64,000 bases of DNA from Blumeriella jaapii. Its lineage: Eukaryota; Ascomycota; Leotiomycetes; Helotiales; Drepanopezizaceae. The DNA is taken from the NCBI GenBank assembly GCA_009599575.1, contig VWND01000014.1, forward strand, positions 496,001 through 560,000, written 5' to 3'. Position numbers and translations under genes: made by a program. Of the stretch, positions 22,808 to 33,934 are shown piece by piece (positions within the stretch are counted from its first letter, which is position 1; each line of letters opens with the position of its first letter). The notes beneath the pieces are model-generated. The model saw only the letters and a program-made list of their open reading frames with translations. It had not been told where the DNA came from and searched no databases.

Positions 22808-25800
22808 TGTGGGCTATTTTTGGGCTTTTGAGGATAAGCGAAGGACTTGGATTTAGCAGGCGACTGGCGAGAAATCCGAGGGAGTGGACTGTGACAACTG
22901 CAAGAATGAAATTGAATGTAAGAAACTGGGTTGGATACTGTTCTACGCAGTCGTGGGCACCCGTATATATACGTCTCGCGGTCGTAGGCTATGTGTATTC
23001 AGACTCTCTCATGCGGTTTTAAATATCCAGTAGGCTGATCCTGTAGATTGATCCCGTAGGCTGATCCTGTAGGCCGGTCCCAACTGTCTCCTTACTAATA
23101 TTAAAATGCGTTGTTTTTTCCGAATCTTCTCAAAATACAACTTGACGTATAGTAAGTATTTCAATTGCATTATATAATTCGAATCTCTTATGTCATGGTC
23201 GTTATGAGATAGCAGATGCTACACAGAAAATTTGTTAGACCAATTGGACGCTTTTCAACTGCGGCCGTCTAAAAGCCGATATGATAAACCTTTTGGTACA
23301 CAATCTATTTGGCTTTAATTAAATCCACGCTAGTTGGTATTTTTAATCATAATTTCGTCATGTTGACAAGTGGTAAAAAAAAAAGTGAAGTTTGATGTCA
23401 TTTCGCCTAATTGGTAAAGTGTGAGGAATTCCTGCATTGATTGTTGATCCTGCGGGATACCTTCACGAGGTAAACACGGTACTTAGCCATCAAATATAGT
23501 AGGCACAATTTTGAGGTCTATGCCGGATATGTAGGTGAACTGATTTCTCTGCCATTTCTATTAGTAGTGGGCTGAAGTTCCCCAAACCTGTATCTGTATT
23601 CTTTTAGCATGGTTATCTTTGCTGCCCCGTATTTGTCTCGAGCAAGTGCTGTACAATTCATCATTGGATTCGGTATAGATATGTTCACCTCTCCTTTCAT
23701 GAACATAATCTTTATTGTGTTCTCAATGGTCTCCTCTGACGAGTCTGAAATGGGGCAAGACAAGGGATGTGGTAGAGGATTAAGTTTTTATTTAAAACGA
23801 GGTGATGTAGTTTGAAATTTGGATCGCATTCTACTTGGCGCCATGGCGCCAATCCTCAATTCTATATTTACCTCTAGCTCTCTCCCACCTCTCTAGAAAC
23901 AACACCTTTCTGCTCCTTTGAGTCTTATTTTTCACGTCGGTTTCAGGTAGCTCACGCGCTACTTGTTTTGTTCCGTAGCTTATGCGGCCAGTCAAGAACA
24001 GTTCACAGAACAATTCCACAAATAACTTGTCTTTCCAGACTGCTGACCCCTACTGATCCAGGTGGATGGCGGTGATGATAGGCATGATGGCCCCAGTCAA
24101 CGCGGTAATATTACTCTATAGTCGCTCGACAAGGATGATCCCCGGCCTGAACATCATGACGAATTCATTAAAGATGCTGCCCCAACCCTAGCGATCTCTC
24201 TGCGAGAGGAAGACCTCTTAGTTATCAGGAACTATGGTGTGGACTTTTGCCTTGAGGGCTTGCGGTCCTGGCCTGCGTATTTACAGAAAAGATGACACTT
24301 GCATAAATTCTATCCTCCCGGTAGTTTCCCATAATATGGTGGGTCGTTGAGACGTTTGTCTTGGGAACATATACAAACTTCTTACGCAGGGGTTCGTCGC
24401 CAAAAGTAGCCTCGTCGACATGATTTAGGTGACAGCATCGTGGTACAAGGACAACAACTCTGCATCTCGCAGATGGGAGGTGATGGGACAGCTCAAGCAT
24501 TCAAGGTGGACTTATCAGAAAGACAATTGACTCTTCCCGTGATTTTTGACTACGACGTAGAACATTCTTCGCAGTCCTTGAGTGAGCGAGTGCTCATCTG
24601 ACTGATACAGCTCCCACAAACTTGAATATCGTCCAAGGTAATCGACGCGCACATGTCCAGACTCCTAACACCTTCAGGGTTTTTCGTATCTCTTATACAG
24701 TTTCCGCCACGCAGTCGTCGCGCATGCAAAGATCAAGCTGTACCCGAGTTGCGTCCGTCACCAGGATATGTTGGCTCATGCCGTCCGCGTATCCACGAAC
24801 GTAGCAACACTAATATCAAATGATAATCGTATCTTGACTATGATTTAGTGCGTCTAATTGATTGAACATTCGTCATCTCAAAAAGTTAAGAAAGTAGGTG
24901 AAAGCAATGCCCGGGCTGCCTTTCAAGTAAGCGGCTGATTTAAAGCGAATGAGTACGTACTGCCGTTGTATAATTCGTTCTCTGAGGGTTACGTTTTCGG
25001 AGTTGCAGCACTCAGCACGTTTAAAAAGCTGCGGAAGCTCTAGCTTAAATGCTTTTGAAGCAAATACATAAATTTTTCGTTGATTTTTAACCCTCTACGA
25101 TCTACGACATTTGTTATTTTTTTCCCCAATCCCGAGTTGCCGATTGCTGGTAGGGTTGACATGCCGTAGCCTATATCCTTCTCACTCCGTGATATTTGAG
25201 AAACTGGTAGGAAGTTGGAGCACTTTGACTATGATACGAATACACCCAGGAAGCTATCCTTGTTGAGAATTATCAGTCTGGATCCAGAGGGTCTCAACAA
25301 CCTTGCAAGTTTAGCCATGACACGCCCCAGCTGCCTCTCAAAAAGACATTGAGCCATTCTATACCAATAAGGCAAAATTGGGCGGAAAACAAACGACTAC
25401 AAATTGATCTAATCGCAGCTTACGATGATTGGATGAGCTCTACATCATAGAGGTGATTCATCGCGAGACAAGTGATGACAATTCCGGTCCGTTTCACACA
25501 AAGTTATCATCGATTTCCATAGCAATGTGGTCGGCAAAGGGCGCTCGAACGTTTCCTTATTAAGTGCAGTTGATTGCGAAGTTGGAACCATTTACGAAGT
25601 TCATGATGCGATCCTACTAAAGGAAGCTGGCATTCTTTTAGCCGTATCACTTAATCTGATGTGGGGGAGGGGGGGGGGGGGGCGTCTAAATTAGAACTCC
25701 CAAATTCTTGCATTCATGGCACTAAGTTCGAAGGATGCTTTTCCGGTCGGCAAAGCATTCTTCCTTGAGCAAATCTCGGCCGACGGATTTGCCTCCCTAA

Positions 25801-26596
25801 ATTTGGTGTTAATCCGAAGTTCAAAAGCTCGTCCTGTACACGTATTCTCAGTCCCGTGGCTCAGCCATGCAGAGAATACAGGGGGCCGCTCTTTGCCTCC
25901 TGGGACAGATGGGTTTGTTCAATTTTCGTGTTTTCCAAGACCATCTCTTTTTTCCAGCCGTCTCAAGGTAATTCAACCTTGGCGTCAGTTTGCACAAGAA
26001 GTTTGTCAAACTGCAAATACATAGCGGCCGCCACAGTTACAGGGACAACTACTGCTCCAATAAGCACATCAATGTTGTCCTATACTTTCGACCAATTTCA
26101 TTGCAGACATACGCATCAGTTCCTTTAGTAAACTTACTGGATTGCATGCCAAAGCTTGAAGTCACGATGTTCAGTGGTGTAATGGACTTTTGGTATTAAC
26201 GGGATAATCATGTCACAACATCTTTAACCGTCCTCGCCGGTACAGTATAGAATACTTCAGTGGATCTAAAAGGTTTTCAAATATGAAAAAAAAAAAAAAT
26301 TGTAGGGACCGGGTTAAAGTTGCAAGGTAGTAGGTAAGATCATTTTCAGTCGTGGGGCGAAAGTTCGAAGCATGTATGTGCTTTATAAATTTATGTTGCA
26401 ACGGTTAAGGAAACGACTATGAACCGAAACGGAAGCGCTTCGATAAATCATTTAATCCGCCGACTAGACCGTTGACCTTGAGAATAAAAGGTAGTACGGA
26501 GGATTGTCATGGTTTTAATGTAAAAAAAAAAAAAAAAAAAAAAAAAAATTGGGGATCCTGCAGCAAAAATGATTCAATTTGCAAAAGTTTATTGTG
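22808..26596. other. 3.8 kb gene desert
   Basis: Only short overlapping frames, AT-rich overall, with no recognised domain on either strand. It holds the 13-bp repeat listed separately, a G-run at 25663-25682 and A-runs near 23378 and 26285-26300. Moderate AT richness and lack of long frames suggest old decayed sequence, but no transposon remnant could be named. Confidence 0.5.
23030..23081. repeat. Four-copy 13-bp tandem repeat
   Basis: Units GTAGGCTGATCCT, GTAGATTGATCCC, GTAGGCTGATCCT and GTAGGCCGGTCCC follow one another without spacers. Units 1 and 3 are identical, so a 26-bp higher-order period is possible. It lies about 220 bases upstream of the cutinase-family gene. Confidence 0.75.
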
Positions 26597-26687
26597 TGAC
26601 CTACGCAGGGATCGAACCTGCAATCTCTTGATGCCAGAACCATGTGATTCTTCGTAGTCAAGCGCCTTGCCATTGGGCCAGCAGGCC
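26597..26687 (-). tRNA. tRNA-Arg (anticodon ACG) with a short intron
   Basis: Read on the minus strand, the 5' acceptor GGCCTGC pairs with 3' GTAGGTC (two G-U pairs) and the discriminator base is A. The D arm starts TGGCCCAATGG as in fungal tRNA-Arg(ACG). The anticodon stem CTTGA/TCAAG closes a loop CTACGA...A with anticodon ACG at positions 34-36, interrupted after position 37 by an intron of about 19 bases (AGAATCACATGGTTCTGGC), the canonical place. The T arm is GCAGG-TTCGATC-CCTGC. The 3' CCA is not encoded, as expected in a eukaryote. A run of about 27 A on the plus strand at 26522-26548 gives T-rich sequence downstream of the gene, suited to Pol III termination. The RNA may also prime the retroelements at 53.8-64 kb. 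Confidence 0.92.
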
Positions 26688-27577
26688 GATGTTATAGAAC
26701 AACGCGTAGTTTATGGCAATATGTTCGCAATAGAAAAATTGCAAAGAAGGCAGGGAAGCATCTTTCAGGACTGAGCTTTCACAGGTAAGCTTAGGAGATT
26801 GCTCCTCTTTCACCGGCACAATTTGAAGCTAAGTGGAACAGAAATCTTACCAAAGAGAGAAACAAACATTGTTTTTCAGCATTTCTTTCATGTGTTAAGA
26901 TCGTTTCGTGTTGTGCAACCTTGCTGCTCGTTGAACAGCAAATAGCAAATTGTCAAGTCACAGCACTTGTCATAGATGTGTACAATTTCTTTTCCTCTCG
27001 CAAGATACATCTTTCTTTTCATTCTGCATGTAATCGTATACTTGTTACTTGTCTTCCGATGTGAACAGATTTTTATAAACGCTTTATACAGAGGTATAAA
27101 ATAAAGATCCCTTACGTCTTTTGAGATGGTCTCGAGATAGCCGACATAAATCTGTTAAGCGAAAGACACTTAGCACTGCTCAGGTCTACCACAGCCAGTG
27201 TTTGCAAATCTAAATCCCAAAACCCATTCCACGGCGAGTAGCTGTAAGTTTAGATAACTGAGGCTTCGACTGATTTTGGATTCGAACCATTAATTCGAAG
27301 GCACAAGACACACTAGCGCAAGCGTATTTACCTAGAATCTTCCTTTCATTCTTTCACCAACACTTCTTCCACCCACCTCTCCCCTCCTCCCCCCTTACCC
27401 CCTCTCCCTCCTCTTCTTCGTCGCTCTTTACAGGCGATACTTTCCTCAGTCTGTGGTCTCCTCACCAACGACTTCAGATCCGAAGTCTCGGTCCTCGAGC
27501 TCTCCGAGTTTCACGCACGAGGCTTTTGGCCTCGCCCAACATCCGCGAGCTTGTTTACAACGAGATTCGCGTCAACA
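26688..27577. other. Intergenic region upstream of the BTB-like row
   Basis: No gene seen. A pyrimidine-rich run lies near 27345-27425, shortly before the start of the BTB-like gene and suggestive of a fungal core promoter. A GGATTCGAACC string at 27279 mimics a tRNA T arm but lacks the rest. Confidence 0.5.
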
Positions 27578-28886
27578 ATGTCTCTGTCTCCCCGGCCCGA
27601 GTCGCCCGACCACCTCTTCTCGTTCGAGTTTGGCGACACGGTCATTCATGTCATCTACAAAGGCTATGAAGTGGTTGGCAAGGTTGCTAGCACAGCTATG
27701 GCGCTTGCCTGTCCGGTTCGACTCCCATTGCAAAAGTTGACGGATCCTCATACTAACACAACTAGGCCTGGGGGCAACTCTTGTCTACTCCTCCAAAACA
27801 TCCAGATGAATCCTCTAACATTCTCGATTTCACTGACGATAATGGCGATGCGCTCCTCATCCTACTCCAAATCACGCACTTACGTTTCGGCGCCATCAAA
27901 TCCTCCTACGACTATTCATTGATATTTCATGTCGCTGTCTTGTGCGAGAAATACTCCTGCCTCAATCTAGTGAAGCCCTGGCTCAACCGCTGGTTGCCTT
28001 CCGGACTTATGGCTAGCGTCATGACTAACCATCACTTGCTCTACATCGCCTGGGCATTTGGTGACGAGATTCTCTTCAAAAATGTAGCAACGAGACTTGT
28101 TACTCGAATGCGGGTGGCTGTCAACGGACAGCCGTTCACTACCGTCGGTTTCGGATTTCCCCGTCCCCATCCTGACGGGATCGTAGGTACGTTACTTCAC
28201 ATAAATATCGGGAGTTCAGTCGCTGATCCGTGACAGATAACATCATGGAAATCCGCCACCAACTTGTCATCCAGCTTCTCGAATTGCCATACCAGGACAT
28301 CAAGCGCTACTCCAATGCTTTGAAGGAAGGAAGGGTCATCTGCTCAGCGAAAGATGCAGGATGTGATCGACACTTTGCGAATGCTCTTATACAAGAGCTA
28401 AAAGATTGTCGTCTGTGGCCGTCTTTGGCTGTGGGAGATGTTTTCACGAGTGTTGATATCTTGTCAAGCGATGTTCGGCGAATCCAAGTTCCTCACTACG
28501 GCCAGCTCCAACGTCCGACTATTGGACCTCACTCTTCCTGCGGCATCTGGAGTTATGGAAACCATGTGAACGAGATCCTTCTCCGTATGCCAAACCCAGT
28601 GGAGGCTTACCACATCAAGCACATGCGGGAGAAGAACGGGTCCACCCAAGGCAATGGTGAAAGCACTGCTATACTCGGCTCACCGATTGATGAAGTTGCC
28701 AGAAGAAAGATGGCTTGCGAGGCAGATTCTGACATTGAAGATGATCAAGTACCCTCAGAGGATGATGAGATGTCCACCGGGGATGACGAGATGTCCATCG
28801 GGGATGACGAGATGTCCACCGGAGATGACGAGATGTCCACCGGGGATGATGAGATGTCCACCGGGGGCGAAGGCTACTCTGATTAA
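27578..28886 (+). CDS. BTB/POZ-like protein with acidic tandem repeat tail
   Basis: Exons 27578-27715, 27766-28186 and 28237-28886, giving 402 residues in one phase. The N-terminal part matches the fungal BTB-like pattern: DHLFSFEFGDTVIHVIYKG, then the hallmark ALACPAWGQLL (usually SPVW), then ILDFTDDNGDALLILLQITH, and LIFHVAVLCEKYSCLNLVKP. The middle part IRHQLVIQLLELPYQDIKRY and CDRHFANALIQELKDCRLWP fits the same family. Such BTB proteins are often Cul3 adaptors or of unknown function; role unknown here. The first intron has the unusual donor GTTCGA but a good CTAAC branch and CTAG acceptor. The tail holds five 7-residue repeats (DDEMSTG). It is the intact first member of a same-strand row of three related loci. 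Confidence 0.82.
28761..28865 (+). repeat. In-frame 21-bp repeat, five copies, encoding DDEMSTG
   Basis: Five head-to-tail units start at 28761, 28782, 28803, 28824 and 28845; each encodes DDEMSTG, with one DDEMSIG. Unit length is a multiple of three, so copy-number change would alter tail length without a frame shift. Sequence identity between units is high, which points to recent expansion. Confidence 0.9.
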
Positions 28887-29395
28887 CTTGCCACTTTGGG
28901 AGTGAAGTCTTCGATCTTCTTTAGGATGGAAAGTTCGTCGGAAGCTATAACAATCATTTGATCAGTTATAGCTTTTCTGCTTCAACATTCTGTAGCACTT
29001 CGAGGATAAACACTGAGGAGAACATTCCCACTATGATGATTGATATGCATGCAAAGGAAATCAGTCCGGTAGATACGCGTCCAGATCCCCTTACAATCAA
29101 TTGTTCTTTAGGAACAATTGCCGACAACAGTAGTACCGTGATGCCATGAATACAAGATTTCATAAAATGCGAGTTGGAAGGCGCTCCCGCGTGAATTGTC
29201 CCAGTCATCATACATGGAGATATATATACCCACGCAACCTGAGATACCTTTGTTCTCTCATTCACTAACATCCGCATTGAATTCAGCAGCAAAGAAAATG
29301 GCGATCGGTGCGGCACCAGACGCCAGCGCCAGGCCTCTCAATCGGCTGCATCAACAACAGCGAGCAGCACATCAACGCCAGAGTTTACCGTCAAG
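28887..29395. other. Intergenic region within the BTB-like row
   Basis: No separate gene recognised. The last 60-90 bases on the plus strand are open in the frame of the next locus (reading ASTTASSTSTPEFTVK), so its original start may lie upstream of 29396. Confidence 0.45.
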
Positions 29396-30632
29396 ATGAA
29401 CGAATCACTTTTCGTCTCCCCAAGGGCTGACACTGATTTCGCTGTCGTCTTTCAGGGCCAGAAGTTTAGGGGTAAGGTTTCGTCGGAAGCCATGGCGATT
29501 GCGAGTCCAGTGAGATACCCCCCGTTTACATGTGCCAAATGTCATGAACGGCACAGCATTCGGGTCTACCTCTTCCGTTTGCGATCGAGTCTTCCATCTG
29601 GCCCATGGAGGTTTAATTCTGATTGCCTTGGGTCTGGGGAAAATCCTTCTATCCTCCATGGACTGACAACGACACCGACCCACAACCAAAGAACATCCAC
29701 CTCAGCGAAGAAACTGGGCTTGCTCTGCTGAATCTCCTCCGTATTATCCACCATATATGATTTGCGCTGTGCCACGCACTTTGCCTGGCCATATTGTGTT
29801 CCAAGTGCTGTTCTGACGGAACAATGCGGTTGCGTCGGTCTCGTCAAACCGCTGCTGGGCCATTGGTTCTCCAGCGCAGGGCCCGAGATAAAGAGCGGCC
29901 AAAGCAGTAGATGGCTTTACATCTTGTGGGTTCTCGGATGCCATAATTTCTTTGAGTCGTTGGCGCTTCAGATGGCACGTCAGCTTTTTATGAGGGATAG
30001 GGAGGTCCAGAATGCCGCAGGTGACACACTCACAGAGCTAACTAATATCGAAGTTCATCCGTCAGTCATGAGCACATTCCGGTCTAAACTCAAGCTCAGA
30101 CTTTTGAGAAAGAATGTTTGATCTCAGAATTGCGAGCTTGCAAAAATTCCTTGACTTGGTATACGGCACCTTGGCTACCTACGTCAATCGTCTCGAGAAA
30201 CGCGTCTGCGCGAGGAATTGAAGAGCTGCGATGTATTTATCTGTGACAGCTTCGCGATTGGTTTGAAGAACATCAACTTGCGGGCAAATATACAGGCAAA
30301 GCACTTTGATAACAGCATCAATCGTTTGATGGAACTCTTGCGAGGAATACAGATCACGTCAAACCAGAGACAGTGAGAGAGACGGACTATACCTCTCTAG
30401 AACAGCTGTGGCTCATACCACATGCAACAAGGCAAAGCTTCTGGAATGTGTTAGCCAAGTGGTAACCCAGATGACTCCACATGTCCTCGACTGTCACATC
30501 TGTCACATGGAAACTCGTCGCAGCGGCAAGAACTCGGTCAAAAATCCCCTTATGAGCTCCACCCAATGCCTGCTATGCTCGCAGTATCATTCGGCTCTTA
30601 TTGCGTGTGCTATCAACCCAAAGAAGCGTTGA
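29396..30632 (+). pseudogene. Decayed BTB/POZ-like paralogue
   Basis: Second member of the row. It starts MNESLFVSPRADTDFAVVFQ then GKVSSEAMAIASP, parallel to the intact gene. The expected intron begins at GTGAGA after SP, but the acceptor before VWGKSFYPPWTDND reads GG instead of AG. After EETGLALLNLLRIIHHI there is a TGA and a shift; the frame then continues as CGCVGLVKPLLGHWFSS, WLYILWVLGCHNFFESLALQ. Further pieces appear in other frames: ELKSCDVFICDSFAIGLKNI (equivalent to the CDRHFANALIQELK part of the intact gene) and MTPHVLDCHICHMETRR, equivalent to its C-terminal part. The missing acceptor, stop and shifts indicate a non-functional copy. Composition is normal, so decay was not by RIP. 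Confidence 0.7.
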
Positions 30633-31997
30633 GCTCCGGAGACGTAGTGAGAAAACTAGGTGGCGGAGGTTTGATACGAACGGGCTGTTGGGCGTGATTC
30701 GCACGGGAGCTTTGTACCAAAGCGAGGCAACAGACAGGAGGAGATGGCGACTATTGCATTAGCACGAAGGTAGATTAATCAATGCACCTTATGTATGGCA
30801 TTCTGTACCGGTTTCGGTAATTGATGTCTTTTTCCAGAGCTGACGACGCGCCGGGGCTTTATCAATACATCATACTAAAACCCCAAGCTGCAACGATGAA
30901 TTGTTGCTAGAGCAACCCAATGGTGCTACCATAACCAATTGAACCTCTGTCACGCGTTCCTTGGAATGCCAAACCTCATGTATCATTCAACGTATTACTA
31001 GGACCGTGTTCTAAACTGTCTGCAAAGGTAGATTCATACTCACTTTCAAAAAGAAAAAAGGAGGGGGGGGGTCTAGGCCCACCTCGCTTAGAATATTTTA
31101 AGTCACCTTTATATAATGAGAAAATTCCCGGGCATGGTATCCAGAGCAGCGCAGATAGCATAGTGGTTGCAATCATGTCAGGTCTCTCTGGTGTGGAGGA
31201 TTGTAACGATTTGGAGACGAGTGGTTTAGACTCACCAAACCACACACGACAGCGGATCAAAACGAAAACCCATATCAAAGGCTTTTCTTCCCCCACTTCG
31301 GTGGGGGTTTGTTTTGTTAATTTTTCCAATTTTTTTTTTTTTTTTTCAATTTTTTTTTGTGTTTATTAAATCCAGGTAGCAAAACTCGGCGTTGCCAAAA
31401 GCGACAAATTTTGTTTATTCTTGGTGAGATATATTTATCGGATTCTGCAACTCTTCCTCCTGCTTTCCCTTTCTTTTCAGCCCTTCAATTCAGTCAATGG
31501 TGGCTCAAGGTATTACTCGACCCATCGTTCGCTTTCGACGACGGTTCCTACTGGCAGCTCTTCGTGTTCGAGGATCGTATTCAAGTACACGGAAGACGTA
31601 TGTGTATTCTGCACCCATACCTTAAATGTGAAAACTCTCCCTTTTTTGGAGTTTTTGGCACGCGATCAGAATTCTGTTTGTTAAACTCGAAGCATAGGAA
31701 TATTTACTTTTCCCGACGATGAACAATCTTCGTGCCTGGGCAGCAAATCTCAAGAACTATTGCAAATAGCAGAATATCGAGTAACAAGGTTCAACGGGCA
31801 GCACCAAATCTCCTGCGACTCCAAAAGTCATAAATCCGCTCTCGCCGTGTGCCAGAAGGAAAGCAAACATAAGCGCACCTTTAGTAAACAAAAAATGATA
31901 ATTCCGCCCCACATCGAGCAAAATAGAGCGATAAATCCTCTGCCCCCCCAAATCTTCTTCCTAGAACTACACGACACTAGGCCTCTTAACACAAAGC
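30633..31997. other. Intergenic region, possible coding relics
   Basis: No gene could be assembled. A phrase LLDPSFAFDDGSYWQLFVFE near 31515-31575 and one near 31690-31800 look protein-like but I cannot assign them. A long T-run at about 31329-31345 and a G-run near 31062-31071 are present. Confidence 0.4.
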
Positions 31998-32036
31998 ATG
32001 CAGAGAAAAACGACAGAATCTGCGACTGCTGCAAGC

Positions 32037-33252
32037 ATGATAGATTCCGAGCCTCGCCCTACAGGCACGAATCTGACCTCCTCCCACCGCCGCGATCAAG
32101 CATCACCCACCAATGCCAGCCCTCAAGACCTTTTCGTTTTCCCCTGCGGAGACATCGCCATCGAATTAAAGTACGACAGTGAGAGACTCATAGGCAAGGT
32201 TTTCAGTCAGGCCAAGGCTCTCGCCAGCCGAGTAATTAACTCTCTCTCCTCTTCCAACAATTCCACGAATCGCGCGCAGCAGCAAAAGCTAACCATAGAC
32301 ATTTTGTCTGCAAGCACAGAACTGGGAGAGATTCTCGTTTCATCCCTAGGTAGCTGTCGTGCATGGCCGAATAATCGGTAAGAGCCCTCGTCAGAGGCTA
32401 GAACAAGTGAAAGCGTGTTCAGTAGACTGTGACTTGTGGTGTTGTAAATCTGGCCGGCGAACCTTCCAAAATAAAATTGAAAGTTATGGCTCGCTTTATC
32501 AGTCGGTCGGAGAAACTAGTCTCCGAGAAAACGCGCTATCACGTGACAACGAGCTTGCCCGAGCTTCCAAAGCATTTATCTACTGCTGGGTACGCACGAC
32601 TAATACATACAAAACGAAGGGAATAAAAGAAATATGAATATAGCACAACAGCAACCATAGGCACTCCTCCCATTTCACAGATCGGTTTTAGCCAAGACCA
32701 CCTCCGCGCTCTCCTAGTGCCTCTATCCCAGGCTCACTTTCAGGGTGCGCGCATCCCCAAGGCTGTCGGCAAGTCTATGCTCTTCGGCGCGGCGAGCCTA
32801 TGCGTGGAGTACCTTTGCTCCAGTCTCGTGCGGCACCTGGTCCCGTATTGGATGATGAGGCAGCTCGACAGCGCGAGCAGCATGCAACAAGTATCTGGCC
32901 GAGACGGTCTTATTGCCTGAGCTTTTGGCGGAGGGAGCTAGTTCCACAAGAGCGCGAGAGGGCCCATGTTCCGCGTTTCAATTGGATGAGGATGGTAGGC
33001 CGATGTACAGGAACTGCTGGAAACAATACAGCGGCATAAACAACTGGTGATGTAAACTGGAGTGGTCCTGGTTAACGTGCTCACGGTTTACAGGTAGCTG
33101 AGATTGTCCTTTACGGAACGATGCTCCCTGGAAATGTGCAGGAACACCTCCGGAAGATCTTCACGTGTGTAGATGAAGCGGGTTTACTTTCAGTTCGCCG
33201 TTCGATCTACCAGAGGAACGGCTCCACTCCATTGCAGAAATCGATCAATTAG
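32037..33252 (+). pseudogene. Third BTB/POZ-like locus, probably decayed
   Basis: Begins MIDSEPRPTGTNLTSSHRRD and DLFVFPCGDIAIELKYDSER followed by LIGKVFSQAKALASR, the same layout as the N-terminus of the intact paralogue (FSFEFGDTVIHVIYKG...GKVASTAMALACP). The expected VW core after ALAS is not found in frame. Later pieces in different frames, GAASLCVEYLCSSLVRHLVP and YLAETVLLPELLAEGAS, and VAEIVLYGTMLPGNVQEHLR after an AG at 33091, could be more distant parts of the same gene. No set of introns that I could find joins them, so I call it a relic; a divergent spliced gene remains possible. Lower confidence than the second locus because the similarity is weaker. Confidence 0.45.
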
Positions 33253-33934
33253 AAGGTGGAGTAGGCTTAACTTTTGAGGTTTCGTGTGCCTCATATATGG
33301 AAGGATCACAAAAGTACTATACCTAGTCCGGATCTGGAGGGCCCCATCCGACGTGTGCGAATGAGAAAGAGCCTAATAAATGGTCGAGATACCCCTAACG
33401 ATGTCAGGGACTTCTTCGAGGATGAGTTTGAGTAGGACTCCTAACCTTGCTTGGAGGTTCAGCAGCTGAGCGTGGGGAAATAATCAGAAAACCAGGGGAC
33501 CAGTTGGGGCTTCTTCCACCCTTTTAGAATCTAGAGATTACTACCAAAATTAAGAATTTCCCACGATTATTAGTGGACTTGGCTTGTACTACGGAGATGA
33601 TAAGCTTCGTGGAGTAAGACGCAAGTAGCAAGCCAATAAACACACCCCAAAGACAGTTGATACGATATAACAGCGGGCGCGGCAACGAAATATGCAGCGT
33701 AGATATGGTGACGCGCCCATCTATCATGAACTCATCACATGTCATGAACACAGTTGAAGAGGTTGATGTAAATATGATTCTTCGATGAGATGCCGACACA
33801 CCATCAACGCCGTGCCTAGAGCTCAATTCCAGATGCAGAGACTCCCTGCCGTGTGCAAGCACCATCGACGATAGCTCATAAAAGCTGCAAATCAAAATCA
33901 CCGCACTCTCCATCATCAAACCGCTTCCTGGCAA
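33253..33934. other. 3' flank of the Dicer-like gene
   Basis: On the minus strand the frame of DCL1 stays open for 137 codons after its TGA, down to 33524, and includes a hydrophobic stretch; see the matching finding. Otherwise no gene seen. Confidence 0.5.

Noticed and set aside
27270..27300. GGATTCGAACC string like a tRNA T arm
   Set aside because: No acceptor, D or anticodon stems could be paired around it on either strand.
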